A stretch of 12,469 bases of DNA from Candidatus Woesebacteria bacterium. GTDB lineage: Bacteria > Patescibacteriota > Microgenomatia > UBA1400 > MFAQ01. The notes beneath the pieces are model-generated. The model ran no database searches. It was not told where the DNA came from and saw only the letters and a list, made by a program, of their open reading frames with translations. A program made the translations under genes and the position numbers. Shown piece by piece: positions 1 to 6,311 of the stretch; position 1 is the first letter of the stretch, and every line of letters begins with the position of its first letter. Where the stretch lies: contig JAGVOE010000044.1 in NCBI GenBank assembly GCA_020052895.1, forward strand, positions 1 through 12,469, given 5' to 3'.

Positions 1-879
1 CATAACTGCCGCTACCTCACTACGAGTCTTCTTGGCCGAAAGTTGTTTATTCTTACTCTCTACCGCAACCTCCTTAACTCGGGTCGCTCTCTCAGCCGCT
101 CCCGCAAAGAAATCGGCAATTCCTCCAGCCGCTCTAGCTTTCAAGCTGTGAAACCCCGCAATAGCATCATGTTTCCAATCTACATCTTTTTCGTGAGCCC
201 TGACAACTAAATCTTTCCCTCTTGCAATAGTTCTATTCACGCTAGTGTTTACATTGCTTTCTACTCTTAAATAGGTATTAGTAACCGTTTCTCTGGCTTG
301 TCTGAAGTCCCCTCTCACTCTATCTACCGCACCCCAAAAGCCATCTACTGCATCCTGTTTTAGTTCTAGAGCACTGTCACGAATCTCACGACCTGTTTTA
401 TTTAGCCAATCAGACACGTTATCGGCGGTTTCTACCGCATCGTTTATCCTATCTCTCACAAATTCACCAGTTTTTCGTATCGCAATCTCTCCCCCTACAA
501 CAGCTAGCACCACCAGTCCAGCCGCTATTTCTCCACCTCTTATCGCCGCCCGGCCCAGTCCTTGTTTGGCCGCTTCTGCACTCGCAACTACCGCATTTGC
601 CGCGTCGTAACCCATATCTCTCACCTCAATCGCTTTTTCCTGAGCGGTCAGCACTACAGCATCCTTCGTTCCCACGGCTACGTCTACCGCATGTCGAATA
701 TCTTTTCCACCCTGTTGTTCCCAAGCCTTAAACTTTTGGAGTTTATCTTTTGCTCCACTGATCAAATTATTCCAACTCTCTTGTCTTCTCGTCGCCGCTT
801 CAGCTCTCGCCTGCACTCTAGTCGCTTCTTTTGATGCCGCCGCCGCTTCTACCCCGGCCATATTTTGTTCCAATGACAT
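1..879 (-). CDS. Ala-rich amphipathic-helix protein, 3' end beyond window
   Basis: An uninterrupted frame of 293 codons starts at ATG 879-877 and reaches the left edge without a stop, so the C-terminus is missing. I do not recognise the family. The protein is very rich in Ala, Glu, Lys, Arg and Val, with long stretches free of Pro and Gly, typical of coiled-coil or amphipathic helices. One hydrophobic segment near residues 112-135, with a Gly/Ala/Val core, could be a membrane helix or glycine-zipper hairpin. The repeated pattern of acidic, basic and Val/Ala residues (for example around residues 60-110 and 135-200) resembles LEA-like or apolipoprotein-like proteins; that is resemblance only. 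No signal peptide is visible. There is no Shine-Dalgarno before the ATG; the upstream sequence is A-tract rich. The opposite-strand frame at 562-834 is only its shadow. Confidence is high that it is coding and low on function. Confidence 0.8.
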   Translation of the reverse strand, partial: MSLEQNMAGVEAAAASKEATRVQARAEAATRRQESWNNLISGAKDKLQKFKAWEQQGGKDIRHAVDVAVGTKDAVVLTAQEKAIEVRDMGYDAANAVVASAEAAKQGLGRAAIRGGEIAAGLVVLAVVGGEIAIRKTGEFVRDRINDAVETADNVSDWLNKTGREIRDSALELKQDAVDGFWGAVDRVRGDFRQARETVTNTYLRVESNVNTSVNRTIARGKDLVVRAHEKDVDWKHDAIAGFHSLKARAAGGIADFFAGAAERATRVKEVAVESKNKQLSAKKTRSEVAAVM

Positions 880-890
880 ATTTTTTTTAT

Positions 891-923
891 TTTATAAATT
901 CAATCCTTACTTAAGTATGTCAA
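891..923 (-). promoter_or_regulatory. Possible promoter of the Ala-rich gene
   Basis: On the minus strand a perfect TTGACA (923-918) precedes TATAAA (896-891), but the gap is 21 bases, longer than the usual 16-18. A TTTATA two bases earlier gives 19. The -10-like sequence lies 11 bases before the ATG at 879 with only A and T between them, so any leader would be very short. Weak support. Confidence 0.35.
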
Positions 924-959
924 AAACCAGCCAAAAGTCAACACCTCGCCCCACCCTGC

Positions 960-1010
960 TTGACAACCATCACAAAGTAACCGATAATAAGAGTATCTAA
1001 GCTTAAGGAG
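960..1010 (+). promoter_or_regulatory. Sigma70-type promoter and Shine-Dalgarno for the small membrane protein
   Basis: TTGACA (960-965), a 17-base spacer and GATAAT (983-988, five of six to consensus) form a near-ideal housekeeping promoter. AAGGAG (1005-1010) lies five bases before the ATG at 1016, so this is a normally led mRNA with a short 5' UTR. Confidence 0.8.
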
Positions 1011-1015
1011 ACATC

Positions 1016-1273
1016 ATGTCGGCTAGAACTCTTAAAATAATCTTTTTTACCTTGCTCATTCTCGGCTCACTGGCCAATCTCAGCGCTTATGGCCTTTACG
1101 GTCACTCCCAGCCGGCCGCTCTCGCTGTCATGGGGATCTTTGACTTACTCTTTGTCATTCCCGTCGCTCTCGTCTTCGGTCTCTACGCTATCCTGGTCAC
1201 CGAAGGCCAAAAAGTCAAGACCGACACCCTGACGAGTGATCTTTTTAAGGGGGTTCAAATCTCCCAGAAGTAA
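1016..1273 (+). CDS. Small membrane protein with two predicted helices
   Basis: The gene encodes 85 residues. Residues about 7-27 and 35-62 are strongly hydrophobic and give two predicted transmembrane helices, separated by a short Gly/Pro/Gln-containing loop. The last ~23 residues are polar, with Lys, Asp and Thr, and would be a small soluble tail. The start is well fixed by the consensus promoter and AAGGAG just upstream, and a clear intrinsic terminator follows the stop, so it is a monocistronic transcription unit. It is convergent with the PIN toxin gene. I do not recognise the family; the regulatory signals and hydrophobic pattern make it a convincing gene with no assignable function. 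Confidence 0.8.
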   Translation: MSARTLKIIFFTLLILGSLANLSAYGLYGHSQPAALAVMGIFDLLFVIPVALVFGLYAILVTEGQKVKTDTLTSDLFKGVQISQK

Positions 1274-1277
1274 CTCT

Positions 1278-1303
1278 CCCCCGCTCTAGCGGGGGTTTTT
1301 CTT
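1278..1303 (+). terminator. Rho-independent terminator
   Basis: CCCCCGC (1278-1284), loop TCTA and GCGGGGG (1289-1295) form a perfect 7-bp GC stem followed by TTTTTCTT. On the minus strand the hairpin has no U-tract, so it serves the plus-strand gene ending at 1273. It abuts the stop codon of the convergent toxin gene (1302). Confidence 0.9.
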
Positions 1304-1724
1304 ATCCCATCACCACATCCCCCGGTTCCACCCTAATCACCCCCAACTTATCAAACTCCCTATCATAGCTCACCACCTTCCACTTTCTTTCTCTCACTTG
1401 CTTAATATTCGCAATCATAGCATCAACAAACTTAACTTTTGTCTCCCCATACACCCCAAAAACCTTACTCCAATCATATTTTTCAATAACCTCAACCCCC
1501 TTCATTTGCATCAATGGCTTAATCGTCTTTGAAATCAGTTTTCTATCAATATCGTAAACAGACTTCATTACCCATACCGTCTCAGCCACCACAACCCCCA
1601 AAATAATCCCTCTTATTTCTCCATCTTTAACTTTTCTTATCACCTTAGCACAATCATCATGCCTTTTTTTATCACGCACAATAAAAAAATCCAACAAAAC
1701 ATTTGTGTCTAGTACGTACTTCAC
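1302..1724 (-). CDS. vapC: PIN-domain ribonuclease toxin, VapC type
   Basis: The gene encodes 140 residues, the usual size of a VapC toxin. The PIN acidic residues are visible: Asp6 in the N-terminal VLDTNVLLDF motif, Glu48 in AETVWV, Asp101 in KFVDAMIA and Asp121 in SYDREFD. In this family these residues bind Mg/Mn ions for endonucleolytic RNA cleavage, often of tRNA or rRNA. The GTG start overlaps the TGA stop of the upstream AbrB-type gene by four bases (GTGA), the standard translationally coupled antitoxin-toxin order. All catalytic positions are intact, so I expect an active toxin. The RNA target cannot be read from the sequence. Confidence 0.92.
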   Translation of the reverse strand: MKYVLDTNVLLDFFIVRDKKRHDDCAKVIRKVKDGEIRGIILGVVVAETVWVMKSVYDIDRKLISKTIKPLMQMKGVEVIEKYDWSKVFGVYGETKVKFVDAMIANIKQVRERKWKVVSYDREFDKLGVIRVEPGDVVMG

Positions 1725-1957
1725 GCTCTCTGGTAATGCTTTTCCATGTATTCCCTAGTTTTTACAGGATCCATACCCTTATTCTTTCTAGGTTTCAAAC
1801 TACCTGACAAATCCATAATATCCACCGCCTTGGACAACAACACTTTGTTGTTTTTCTTCTCAAACAAGACTCTATCGTAAGGCTTAAGCCCCAAAATTTT
1901 TCTAAAATCGACAGGTACTGTAATTTGCCCTTTTTGAGTCACCGTTGATAAGTTCAT
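1721..1957 (-). CDS. vapB: AbrB/SpoVT-type antitoxin (VapB-like)
   Basis: I place the start at ATG 1957, giving 78 residues. The in-frame GTG at 1972 would put the coding start inside the promoter and operator boxes. The N-terminus carries the swapped-hairpin AbrB DNA-binding signature (STVTQKGQITVPVDFRK), followed by a Lys-rich C-terminal half that would wrap the toxin. In this family the antitoxin blocks the PIN nuclease and represses its own operon. The stop overlaps the toxin start by four bases. No Shine-Dalgarno precedes ATG 1957, and the -10-like TAGTAT ends five bases upstream, so the transcript is probably leaderless. Confidence 0.9.
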   Translation of the reverse strand: MNLSTVTQKGQITVPVDFRKILGLKPYDRVLFEKKNNKVLLSKAVDIMDLSGSLKPRKNKGMDPVKTREYMEKHYQRA

Positions 1958-1992
1958 AAGTAATACTATCACAAAAAGTAATACTTGGTCAA
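1958..1992 (-). promoter_or_regulatory. vapBC promoter with two palindromic operator boxes
   Basis: Reading the minus strand, TTGACC (1992-1987) is followed after 18 bases by TAGTAT (1968-1963), five bases before ATG 1957. Two copies of the odd palindrome AAGTATTACTT or its core AGTATTACT lie at 1986-1976 and 1967-1959. Their centres are 18 bp apart, roughly two helical turns. One box abuts the -35 and the other overlaps the -10. This is what autorepression by the AbrB antitoxin would need; the role is inferred. Confidence 0.7.
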
Positions 1993-2003
1993 CCCCCTTG
2001 CAT

Positions 2004-2037
2004 CCTACGGCACAAACGGCTTGTAGAGCTTGGTGTA
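2004..2037 (-). repeat. 34-bp direct repeat, copy A (3' end of the HINT-protein gene)
   Basis: This stretch is identical to 2955-2988. It encodes the last ten codons and the TAG stop of the 915-residue HINT protein (YTKLYKPFVP), detached from any larger gene. It lies directly after the broken Bro gene, so the two copies bracket 2038-2954. It is either an attachment-site-like gene end regenerated by an insertion or the last trace of a deleted paralogue. Confidence 0.85.
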
Positions 2038-2042
2038 CATCT

Positions 2043-2240
2043 TTATTTAATCTTTTTCTGCTCTTTTGACTTCAAAAAATTTTGCCCAGTCACTACTTTC
2101 TTGCCGGTTTTTTCTTCCAGCTCCAGACGAGCATTTTTGGCAATTTTTCCTCCTTTGTGTGCCGGAGATTTATTTTCCCATAGACCATTAGCTTTTTCTG
2201 TTTCAGCAATCTGACGGGTAGACATCTCCGCCAACACCTC
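2043..2240 (-). pseudogene. C-terminal fragment of the Bro-N protein
   Basis: The frame from about 2240 to the TAA at 2043 encodes about 65 residues ending in NFLKSKEQKKIK. It matches the C-terminal block that bacterial Bro-N proteins of this type usually carry: a ...STRQIAE... helix, a GGKIAKNAR motif and a KTGKKVVTGQNFL motif. It is in the same reading frame as the 183-residue N-terminal part but is separated from it by the MITE-like element with one in-frame TAA (2294-2292). The stretch that normally joins the two blocks, an estimated 60-70 residues, is absent, so a deletion accompanied the insertion. It has no start signal of its own and is probably not translated. Confidence 0.75.
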
Positions 2241-2351
2241 GTCATTGCGAAGTCGCCCAGGCGACTGTGGCAATCTATATAAAGAAAAACATTAGATGAA
2301 ATTAGAATAATATTCATGGATTGCCACGTCGGAATACCTCCTCGCAATGAC
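2241..2351. mobile_element. MITE-like palindromic element inserted in the Bro gene
   Basis: The left end (2241-2275) begins GTCATTGCGAAG and ends GTGGCAATC. The right end (2319-2351), read in reverse complement, begins GTCATTGCGAGG and also ends GTGGCAATC. The two arms are imperfect terminal inverted repeats flanking an AT-rich 43-bp centre with no coding capacity. Sequences with GTCATTGCGA termini and internal GGCAATC boxes are a widespread family of small non-autonomous repeats in bacterial genomes; I recognise the type but cannot name the mobilising transposase. No convincing target-site duplication is visible. The element inserts one in-frame stop into the Bro gene. Confidence 0.78.
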
Positions 2352-2843
2352 AAAGAAGGTCAGCTTATTCCTCGTCTCCTGGCCCATCATTCTCCGTTGA
2401 ATCCATTCTTCGCTCCGACCCATTTTTCGCCAGTACTCACGTCCTCTATTTATTGACTTCTCCGGATCAGAAATATCTTGAACCCGCTCGTATCCCACTT
2501 TAGCCAGCCATAGCTTAATCGGTTCTGCCTTTGGACTGGGCACCGATTGAGTCAGTCGAAAAATAGTTTCCGTGTCGGCCACATCCATCAGGCGCATCTT
2601 GCCGTCTCCTGCTCTAAGTTTCAACCGGTGACATTTTGTCACCACTTCACTTCCTTCGTTTCTCAGTCTCTCAGCCAACTTATTCCAGTATTTTCTGGCT
2701 ATTAAGTTGTTATCTTGTTGGGTAAGTACTGAAACGATATCCACCACCGAAAAATACCATTTCTCTTCTTTATCATTCCAATGTCGACGGATATTCTTAC
2801 CATCAAAAATTACCAACTCCTTACTCTCGTTTTTTCTTGCCAT
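2292..2843 (-). CDS. Bro-N domain protein, truncated by insertion
   Basis: The frame encodes 183 residues from ATG 2843. Residues 1-120 match the Bro-N (phage antirepressor-like, DinD-related) domain: KWYFSVVDIVSVLTQ near residues 27-41, KYWNKLAERLR near 51-61, and a DVADTETIFRLTQSVPSPKAEPIKLWLA block near 86-115. The Arg-rich EEWIQRRMMGQETRNKLT segment ends at about residue 162. The last ~21 residues are translated from the MITE-like element and are foreign to the family. Bro-N domains bind DNA and occur in phage, virus and mobile-element proteins. The DNA-binding half could still be made, but the C-terminal half is lost. It lies between two 34-bp direct repeats and probably has a leaderless promoter. 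Confidence 0.82.
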   Translation of the reverse strand: MARKNESKELVIFDGKNIRRHWNDKEEKWYFSVVDIVSVLTQQDNNLIARKYWNKLAERLRNEGSEVVTKCHRLKLRAGDGKMRLMDVADTETIFRLTQSVPSPKAEPIKLWLAKVGYERVQDISDPEKSINRGREYWRKMGRSEEWIQRRMMGQETRNKLTFFVIARRYSDVAIHEYYSNFI

Positions 2844-2848
2844 AAATA

Positions 2849-2878
2849 AATATATTACGAAAATTACCCGAATGTCAA
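2849..2878 (-). promoter_or_regulatory. Bro gene promoter, leaderless geometry
   Basis: On the minus strand a perfect TTGACA (2878-2873), an 18-base spacer and TATATT (2854-2849) precede the ATG at 2843 by five bases. Transcription would begin at or beside the ATG. No Shine-Dalgarno is present. Confidence 0.7.
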
Positions 2879-2954
2879 CACCTCTTAGCTAAATATCAAT
2901 TGCCAAAATTACTTTTTCTCCTTACATAAACCACCCGTATTTGTCAAGTAAGTC

Positions 2955-2988
2955 CCTACGGCACAAACGGCTTGTAGAGCTTGGTGTA
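2955..2988 (-). repeat. 34-bp direct repeat, copy B (true 3' end of the HINT-protein gene)
   Basis: Identical to 2004-2037. Here it is the natural last ten codons plus stop of the 915-residue protein. The two copies are 951 bp apart in the same orientation, with the Bro gene between them. Confidence 0.85.
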
Positions 2989-5703
2989 GACCTTCATCGC
3001 CGCCGGCGCGTTTCGATACAGATCTTGCCGATAGGTAAACTTTTCCGACGGGGCGACGTTATTGGTGAGGTTCCTGGTCCTCCCCAGTGAAAAGCCATTC
3101 CAAGCAATAAAGGAGCCGTTACCGGCAAATTGGCTATCTGTCTTATCACAGCCATTACTGTCTACATCTAGACAGGGAATGGCGATACTCTCGGCCACGT
3201 ACCAGCCATCGGCCTGGCTCACGCTCGGGTCAAAGGTAATCGTCCCCTTAGCGATCACCGCCAAGAAGGCTCCGTCCGGCACCACAATATCTCCGGTCAC
3301 TCGCACATTGCCGTTGATATGGAAAATGACCTTCTGAGTGCCGGTGGGACTCAAATCAAAAGAATTTATCGAGCCATCACTCTGAAAGATCTGGTAGCCT
3401 TTACCTTGATCGTCGTAAACCACGGACTCTCCGTCACTCCAGCTTGTCTTAGTAAAGAGATTAAATCGGCTGTTGTAAAAGCTCCAGTCGTAGATTTGGC
3501 CACTATATTTACTCTCCTTCTCCCACAGTTCACTACTTACTTTAGCCTCCGGATTGGTTCCCAACATGTCATCTGCTCTAGCAGTGCCGTAGCTCAAGAA
3601 CCCCAGTCTATTCCCCGCCGTGGTGTCCGGTAGGATTAGCGACATCTCAGTTGCTAGACTAGCCGGAATCTCACTTCTCACGCCGGTATCTCCGTGGACA
3701 CTCCCCCCTACCGCTTGCCACCAGCCACCATAGATCTTCCAAAAGCCAAAGCTCATGTCGTTTACCAAGCTACAGGGCTGAGTCTGACAGTTCACCGGAT
3801 TACTGGGCACGCTGGCCACCGCCGAAAAGCAGGTTAGTTTTGGTCCCCCGCCGGTGACATAAATGTCACTCAGTGGACTAAAGTCATAGTTATAGCTGCC
3901 CGGAGCATAGACTTGTATCGAATAGTTGCCACTGGAGTCAGTCACCGCCGTCGACAAGGGTGGCCAGGTGCCGGCAAATCCAAAATTTCTACTAGCCGCT
4001 CCAACTCCCGCCGGCAAACCGGTCAGGTATCCAGTGGCCGGATCAAAGGCCGGACAACTGCCGTAGTCTGAAGCGTTAAAGAGAGTTCCTCGAACAGCTC
4101 CCAAACAATCCTCCTCCAAGGGAGTCACGGCACAGTTATCCGTGCCACAGTCTTCTCGACAAGTTCTGGTATGTTTATGATTTGCGTCACAAGCACTCCA
4201 GTTAGAAACATAGTCTGTATTTGCAACATTGAATCCTTCCACACACACACTTCTTACTGCTGACAGAGGTGAGGTGTAGCTACAAGAGTTGGCCGCCTTC
4301 ACCCCCCAGTACTTTGTTCCAAAGGGCACACTGGCGGTATAAGCCGTGGCCGGAGTCACCCCAGAAGTGGTATAAGTAGAGCCCCCACTGCAGGGATCGG
4401 TGTTGTTTGTTCCCACACAAAGGGTGTAAGTTCTACTGCCCGAAGCGGATTCCGTCCCCCAGTTTGCCACCGCGTTCCAGTCAAAGTTTATGCTGGCCGC
4501 CCCACTTGGACCAGCAAACACCCCTCCTTCGTCTGGTAAAGCCAGCGTCGGCGCCACCCCAGCTGCACAGGTTGGTACACAACTGTATTCAATATGTCTT
4601 TCCTGGCACTGTGTAATACTCCCATAAGTGTTGATTTTTTCTTGACCACGGCACGATCCGGTCTCTGGATCTGGATAATCACAAGTTCGGGAACATACTG
4701 TTGATGATCCCCAGCTGCCTATATAAAGATCATCACCATCATTACAAGTTGTAGAACTAGAGCAACCATTGTCGCGGGTATAAGTTCCCCCGTTTACCAA
4801 AGTCTCTTTTGGAGTTGTGCCCGCAGGACAACATTCGTAGGTTGTCACTTGTTGGTTACCGCAGTACCATCCATCTTCATCATAATTCCCATCTCCACAA
4901 CAGCCTGTTACGGCCTGAGCCGTTCCTGGTGCGGGACAATATGATGAACCACAAGACACTGAAACTACTTTTCCATTTTTTGTTCCCCCCGCAGGACAAT
5001 TTACTTGGCTCCAATTACAACCACCTTTATTATGCGCCAAAAATCCATCCGCAAAATATGTACGAGCATTACCATCCAAAATTAAGTTATACGCCGGCAC
5101 TTTTTCCGACCAACAAGAAATGTTTTGCAGTTCTGCTCTTACCCCATCCTCTCGCACTACCACATCTCCTTTTTCAAGTTTACCTACTATTAGATCAGGG
5201 TTTTCATCTTTAGTTTTGTTAGGATCTAGCGCTTTCCATCCATCATGAGTCATCAGTGGATGCTCTTCTGTAAGTTTCACAGTTCCTCCGTTAGTAAAAC
5301 CCAGTCTACACATATGCTCCCGAATAGGTTGATCCAGCTTTGTTACCGTACTCACCGATCTCACATCAGTTTCTGATTGACTAACCACCTTATCACCTAC
5401 CTTTATATCTTCAATATTTTTCTTATCCCCACCATCCATATTCACTTTCGTCCCAGCCGCAAAACAGGTCCGAGGATCTCCAGAATCAGGACATCCACCT
5501 ACAGGACAAATGCAAAACCCAACTGCAACTGTAAACGTATTGCCACCACAAGATACATTTTGATAAGTATCAGTACACTTTCTGCCACCAGTACAAGTCG
5601 TATTGGCACAACTAACATCAGCACAAGCATACACTTTACTGCTTACTAATTGTTGAAAAAAAATAACAAAAACAAAACTTAATACTATAGAAAAAACCCT
5701 CAT
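2956..5703 (-). CDS. Secreted Cys-rich multidomain protein with a HINT (intein-like) domain
   Basis: The protein has 915 residues. Residues 1-26 form a signal peptide (basic start, long hydrophobic core, VYA then Cys). A Cys-rich stretch leads to a HINT domain from Cys80 (CFAAGTKV) to His224-Asn225. It carries the TEEH block-B motif (Thr145, His148) and the C-terminal YFADGFLAHN block. Residue +1 is Lys226, not Cys/Ser/Thr, as in type A bacterial intein-like domains. At 146 residues there is no room for a homing endonuclease. Next come Cys-rich repeats (about 227-390), a fibronectin III-like part (about 390-495), a WSACD...TRTC stretch resembling thrombospondin repeats, a carboxypeptidase-regulatory-like region (about 545-640) and a C-terminal surface domain ending PSEKFTYRQDL...KLYKPFVP. 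I infer a cell-surface or released protein whose HINT domain self-processes. Its start overlaps that of a divergent frame; the -10-like TAGAAT lies five bases upstream. Confidence 0.88.
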   Translation of the reverse strand: MRVFSIVLSFVFVIFFQQLVSSKVYACADVSCANTTCTGGRKCTDTYQNVSCGGNTFTVAVGFCICPVGGCPDSGDPRTCFAAGTKVNMDGGDKKNIEDIKVGDKVVSQSETDVRSVSTVTKLDQPIREHMCRLGFTNGGTVKLTEEHPLMTHDGWKALDPNKTKDENPDLIVGKLEKGDVVVREDGVRAELQNISCWSEKVPAYNLILDGNARTYFADGFLAHNKGGCNWSQVNCPAGGTKNGKVVSVSCGSSYCPAPGTAQAVTGCCGDGNYDEDGWYCGNQQVTTYECCPAGTTPKETLVNGGTYTRDNGCSSSTTCNDGDDLYIGSWGSSTVCSRTCDYPDPETGSCRGQEKINTYGSITQCQERHIEYSCVPTCAAGVAPTLALPDEGGVFAGPSGAASINFDWNAVANWGTESASGSRTYTLCVGTNNTDPCSGGSTYTTSGVTPATAYTASVPFGTKYWGVKAANSCSYTSPLSAVRSVCVEGFNVANTDYVSNWSACDANHKHTRTCREDCGTDNCAVTPLEEDCLGAVRGTLFNASDYGSCPAFDPATGYLTGLPAGVGAASRNFGFAGTWPPLSTAVTDSSGNYSIQVYAPGSYNYDFSPLSDIYVTGGGPKLTCFSAVASVPSNPVNCQTQPCSLVNDMSFGFWKIYGGWWQAVGGSVHGDTGVRSEIPASLATEMSLILPDTTAGNRLGFLSYGTARADDMLGTNPEAKVSSELWEKESKYSGQIYDWSFYNSRFNLFTKTSWSDGESVVYDDQGKGYQIFQSDGSINSFDLSPTGTQKVIFHINGNVRVTGDIVVPDGAFLAVIAKGTITFDPSVSQADGWYVAESIAIPCLDVDSNGCDKTDSQFAGNGSFIAWNGFSLGRTRNLTNNVAPSEKFTYRQDLYRNAPAAMKVYTKLYKPFVP

Positions 5704-5708
5704 GAATA

Positions 5709-5714
5709 ATTCTA
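5709..5714 (-). promoter_or_regulatory. -10 element of the HINT-protein gene
   Basis: TAGAAT on the minus strand ends five bases before the ATG at 5703. There is no good -35 at the usual spacing and no Shine-Dalgarno. Proposed because several other genes in the window show the same hexamer-to-ATG distance. Confidence 0.5.
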
Positions 5715-5731
5715 CAACAGTTTCTGAAAGG

Positions 5732-5760
5732 TTGAAAGTTGACTATAAATATCGTAAATT
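5732..5760 (+). promoter_or_regulatory. Promoter of the divergent small exported protein gene
   Basis: TTGAAA (5732-5737), a 17-base spacer and TAAATT (5755-5760) end seven bases before the ATG at 5768. This supports a start at 5768 rather than the upstream in-frame ATG at 5702, which lies ahead of the promoter. Confidence 0.55.
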
Positions 5761-5767
5761 AAATGTA

Positions 5768-6202
5768 ATGTTCAAGTTTATATCAGCAGTTGTTCTAATT
5801 CTACTGACTATAGCTTTGGTCGTCTTTGTACAAACACCGCTATTTGCCAAAGCAAAGTCATCATTTCTACCCCAAAATATATCCCTGGTAAGGTTTAATG
5901 AAACATTTTTACGTAAATGTCGTGCGGTAGCCCCTTTCAGCAACGAAAAACAAAGGAACAGCTATATCTCCAAGCTTTTTCAATCAATTGATACAGGAAC
6001 TTATTTTGATCGAGAAATAAATAGATCCGAATCTCCAATTTCTGATTTTTCAGTAACCCCACAAGACATCTCAAGCAAACAAGATGTTTCCCAACCAGAT
6101 AAAATATGCTGGAAACTAGAGTTTTTTGATGAATTAAAAAACAATAAACAAATCGTTTTTCTCAACAAATATGGAATCTATGAGGTATTCATTATAAAAT
6201 AA
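5768..6202 (+). CDS. Small exported or membrane-anchored protein, unrecognised
   Basis: The frame is open from ATG 5702, but I choose ATG 5768 (144 residues). The first 22 codons would cover the promoter region, and the second Met is followed at once by a strong hydrophobic helix, residues about 4-25 (FISAVVLILLTIALVVFVQT), ending in an Ala-Lys-Ala-like cleavage or anchor boundary. The rest is polar, with two Cys residues (one in LRKCRAV, one in KICWKLEF) that could pair outside the cell, and a C-terminal half of alternating charged and aromatic residues. I do not recognise the family. It diverges from the HINT-protein gene and shares its control region, so co-regulation or a joint surface role is possible; that is inference from position only. 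Confidence 0.7.
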   Translation: MFKFISAVVLILLTIALVVFVQTPLFAKAKSSFLPQNISLVRFNETFLRKCRAVAPFSNEKQRNSYISKLFQSIDTGTYFDREINRSESPISDFSVTPQDISSKQDVSQPDKICWKLEFFDELKNNKQIVFLNKYGIYEVFIIK

Positions 6203-6311
6203 CCCACCATACCACAGTAATCTACCCCTTTTTATCCTCGATATTTTCTACAACAATTACTTATCTCAAATTTTTCCCCTACCTCCGTTCAGAAATTTTC
6301 TCTACAAACCT
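6203..6311. other. AT-rich convergent intergenic region
   Basis: Lies between two convergent genes. I see no clear hairpin with a T-run, no promoter and no open frame with family features. Confidence 0.5.

Noticed and set aside
562..834. Plus-strand open frame of 90 codons
   Set aside because: It lies antisense to the uninterrupted Ala-rich minus-strand frame, has no Shine-Dalgarno or promoter, and its Arg/Ser/Phe-rich translation looks like a shadow.
1958..1972. GTG start for VapB at 1972
   Set aside because: It would place the start within the -10 and operator boxes; the family typically begins just before the STVTQKGQITVP motif, as from ATG 1957.
2093..2353. Minus-strand 86-codon frame across the MITE-like element
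   Set aside because: It translates the repeat and part of the Bro C-terminal region out of frame; the in-frame reading matches the Bro family.
2880..2945. A TTGACA and AAGGAG after the HINT gene stop suggesting a tiny gene
   Set aside because: On the minus strand the only nearby start gives five codons before a stop; too short to support.
5001..5470. Full intein with homing endonuclease in the HINT protein
   Set aside because: The domain is about 146 residues with no endonuclease motifs, and the +1 residue is Lys, so canonical intein splicing is not supported.
3062..5649. Five plus-strand frames inside the HINT gene
   Set aside because: All are antisense shadows of a strong 915-codon gene with biased composition (for example Thr/Ile/Arg repeats) and no start signals.
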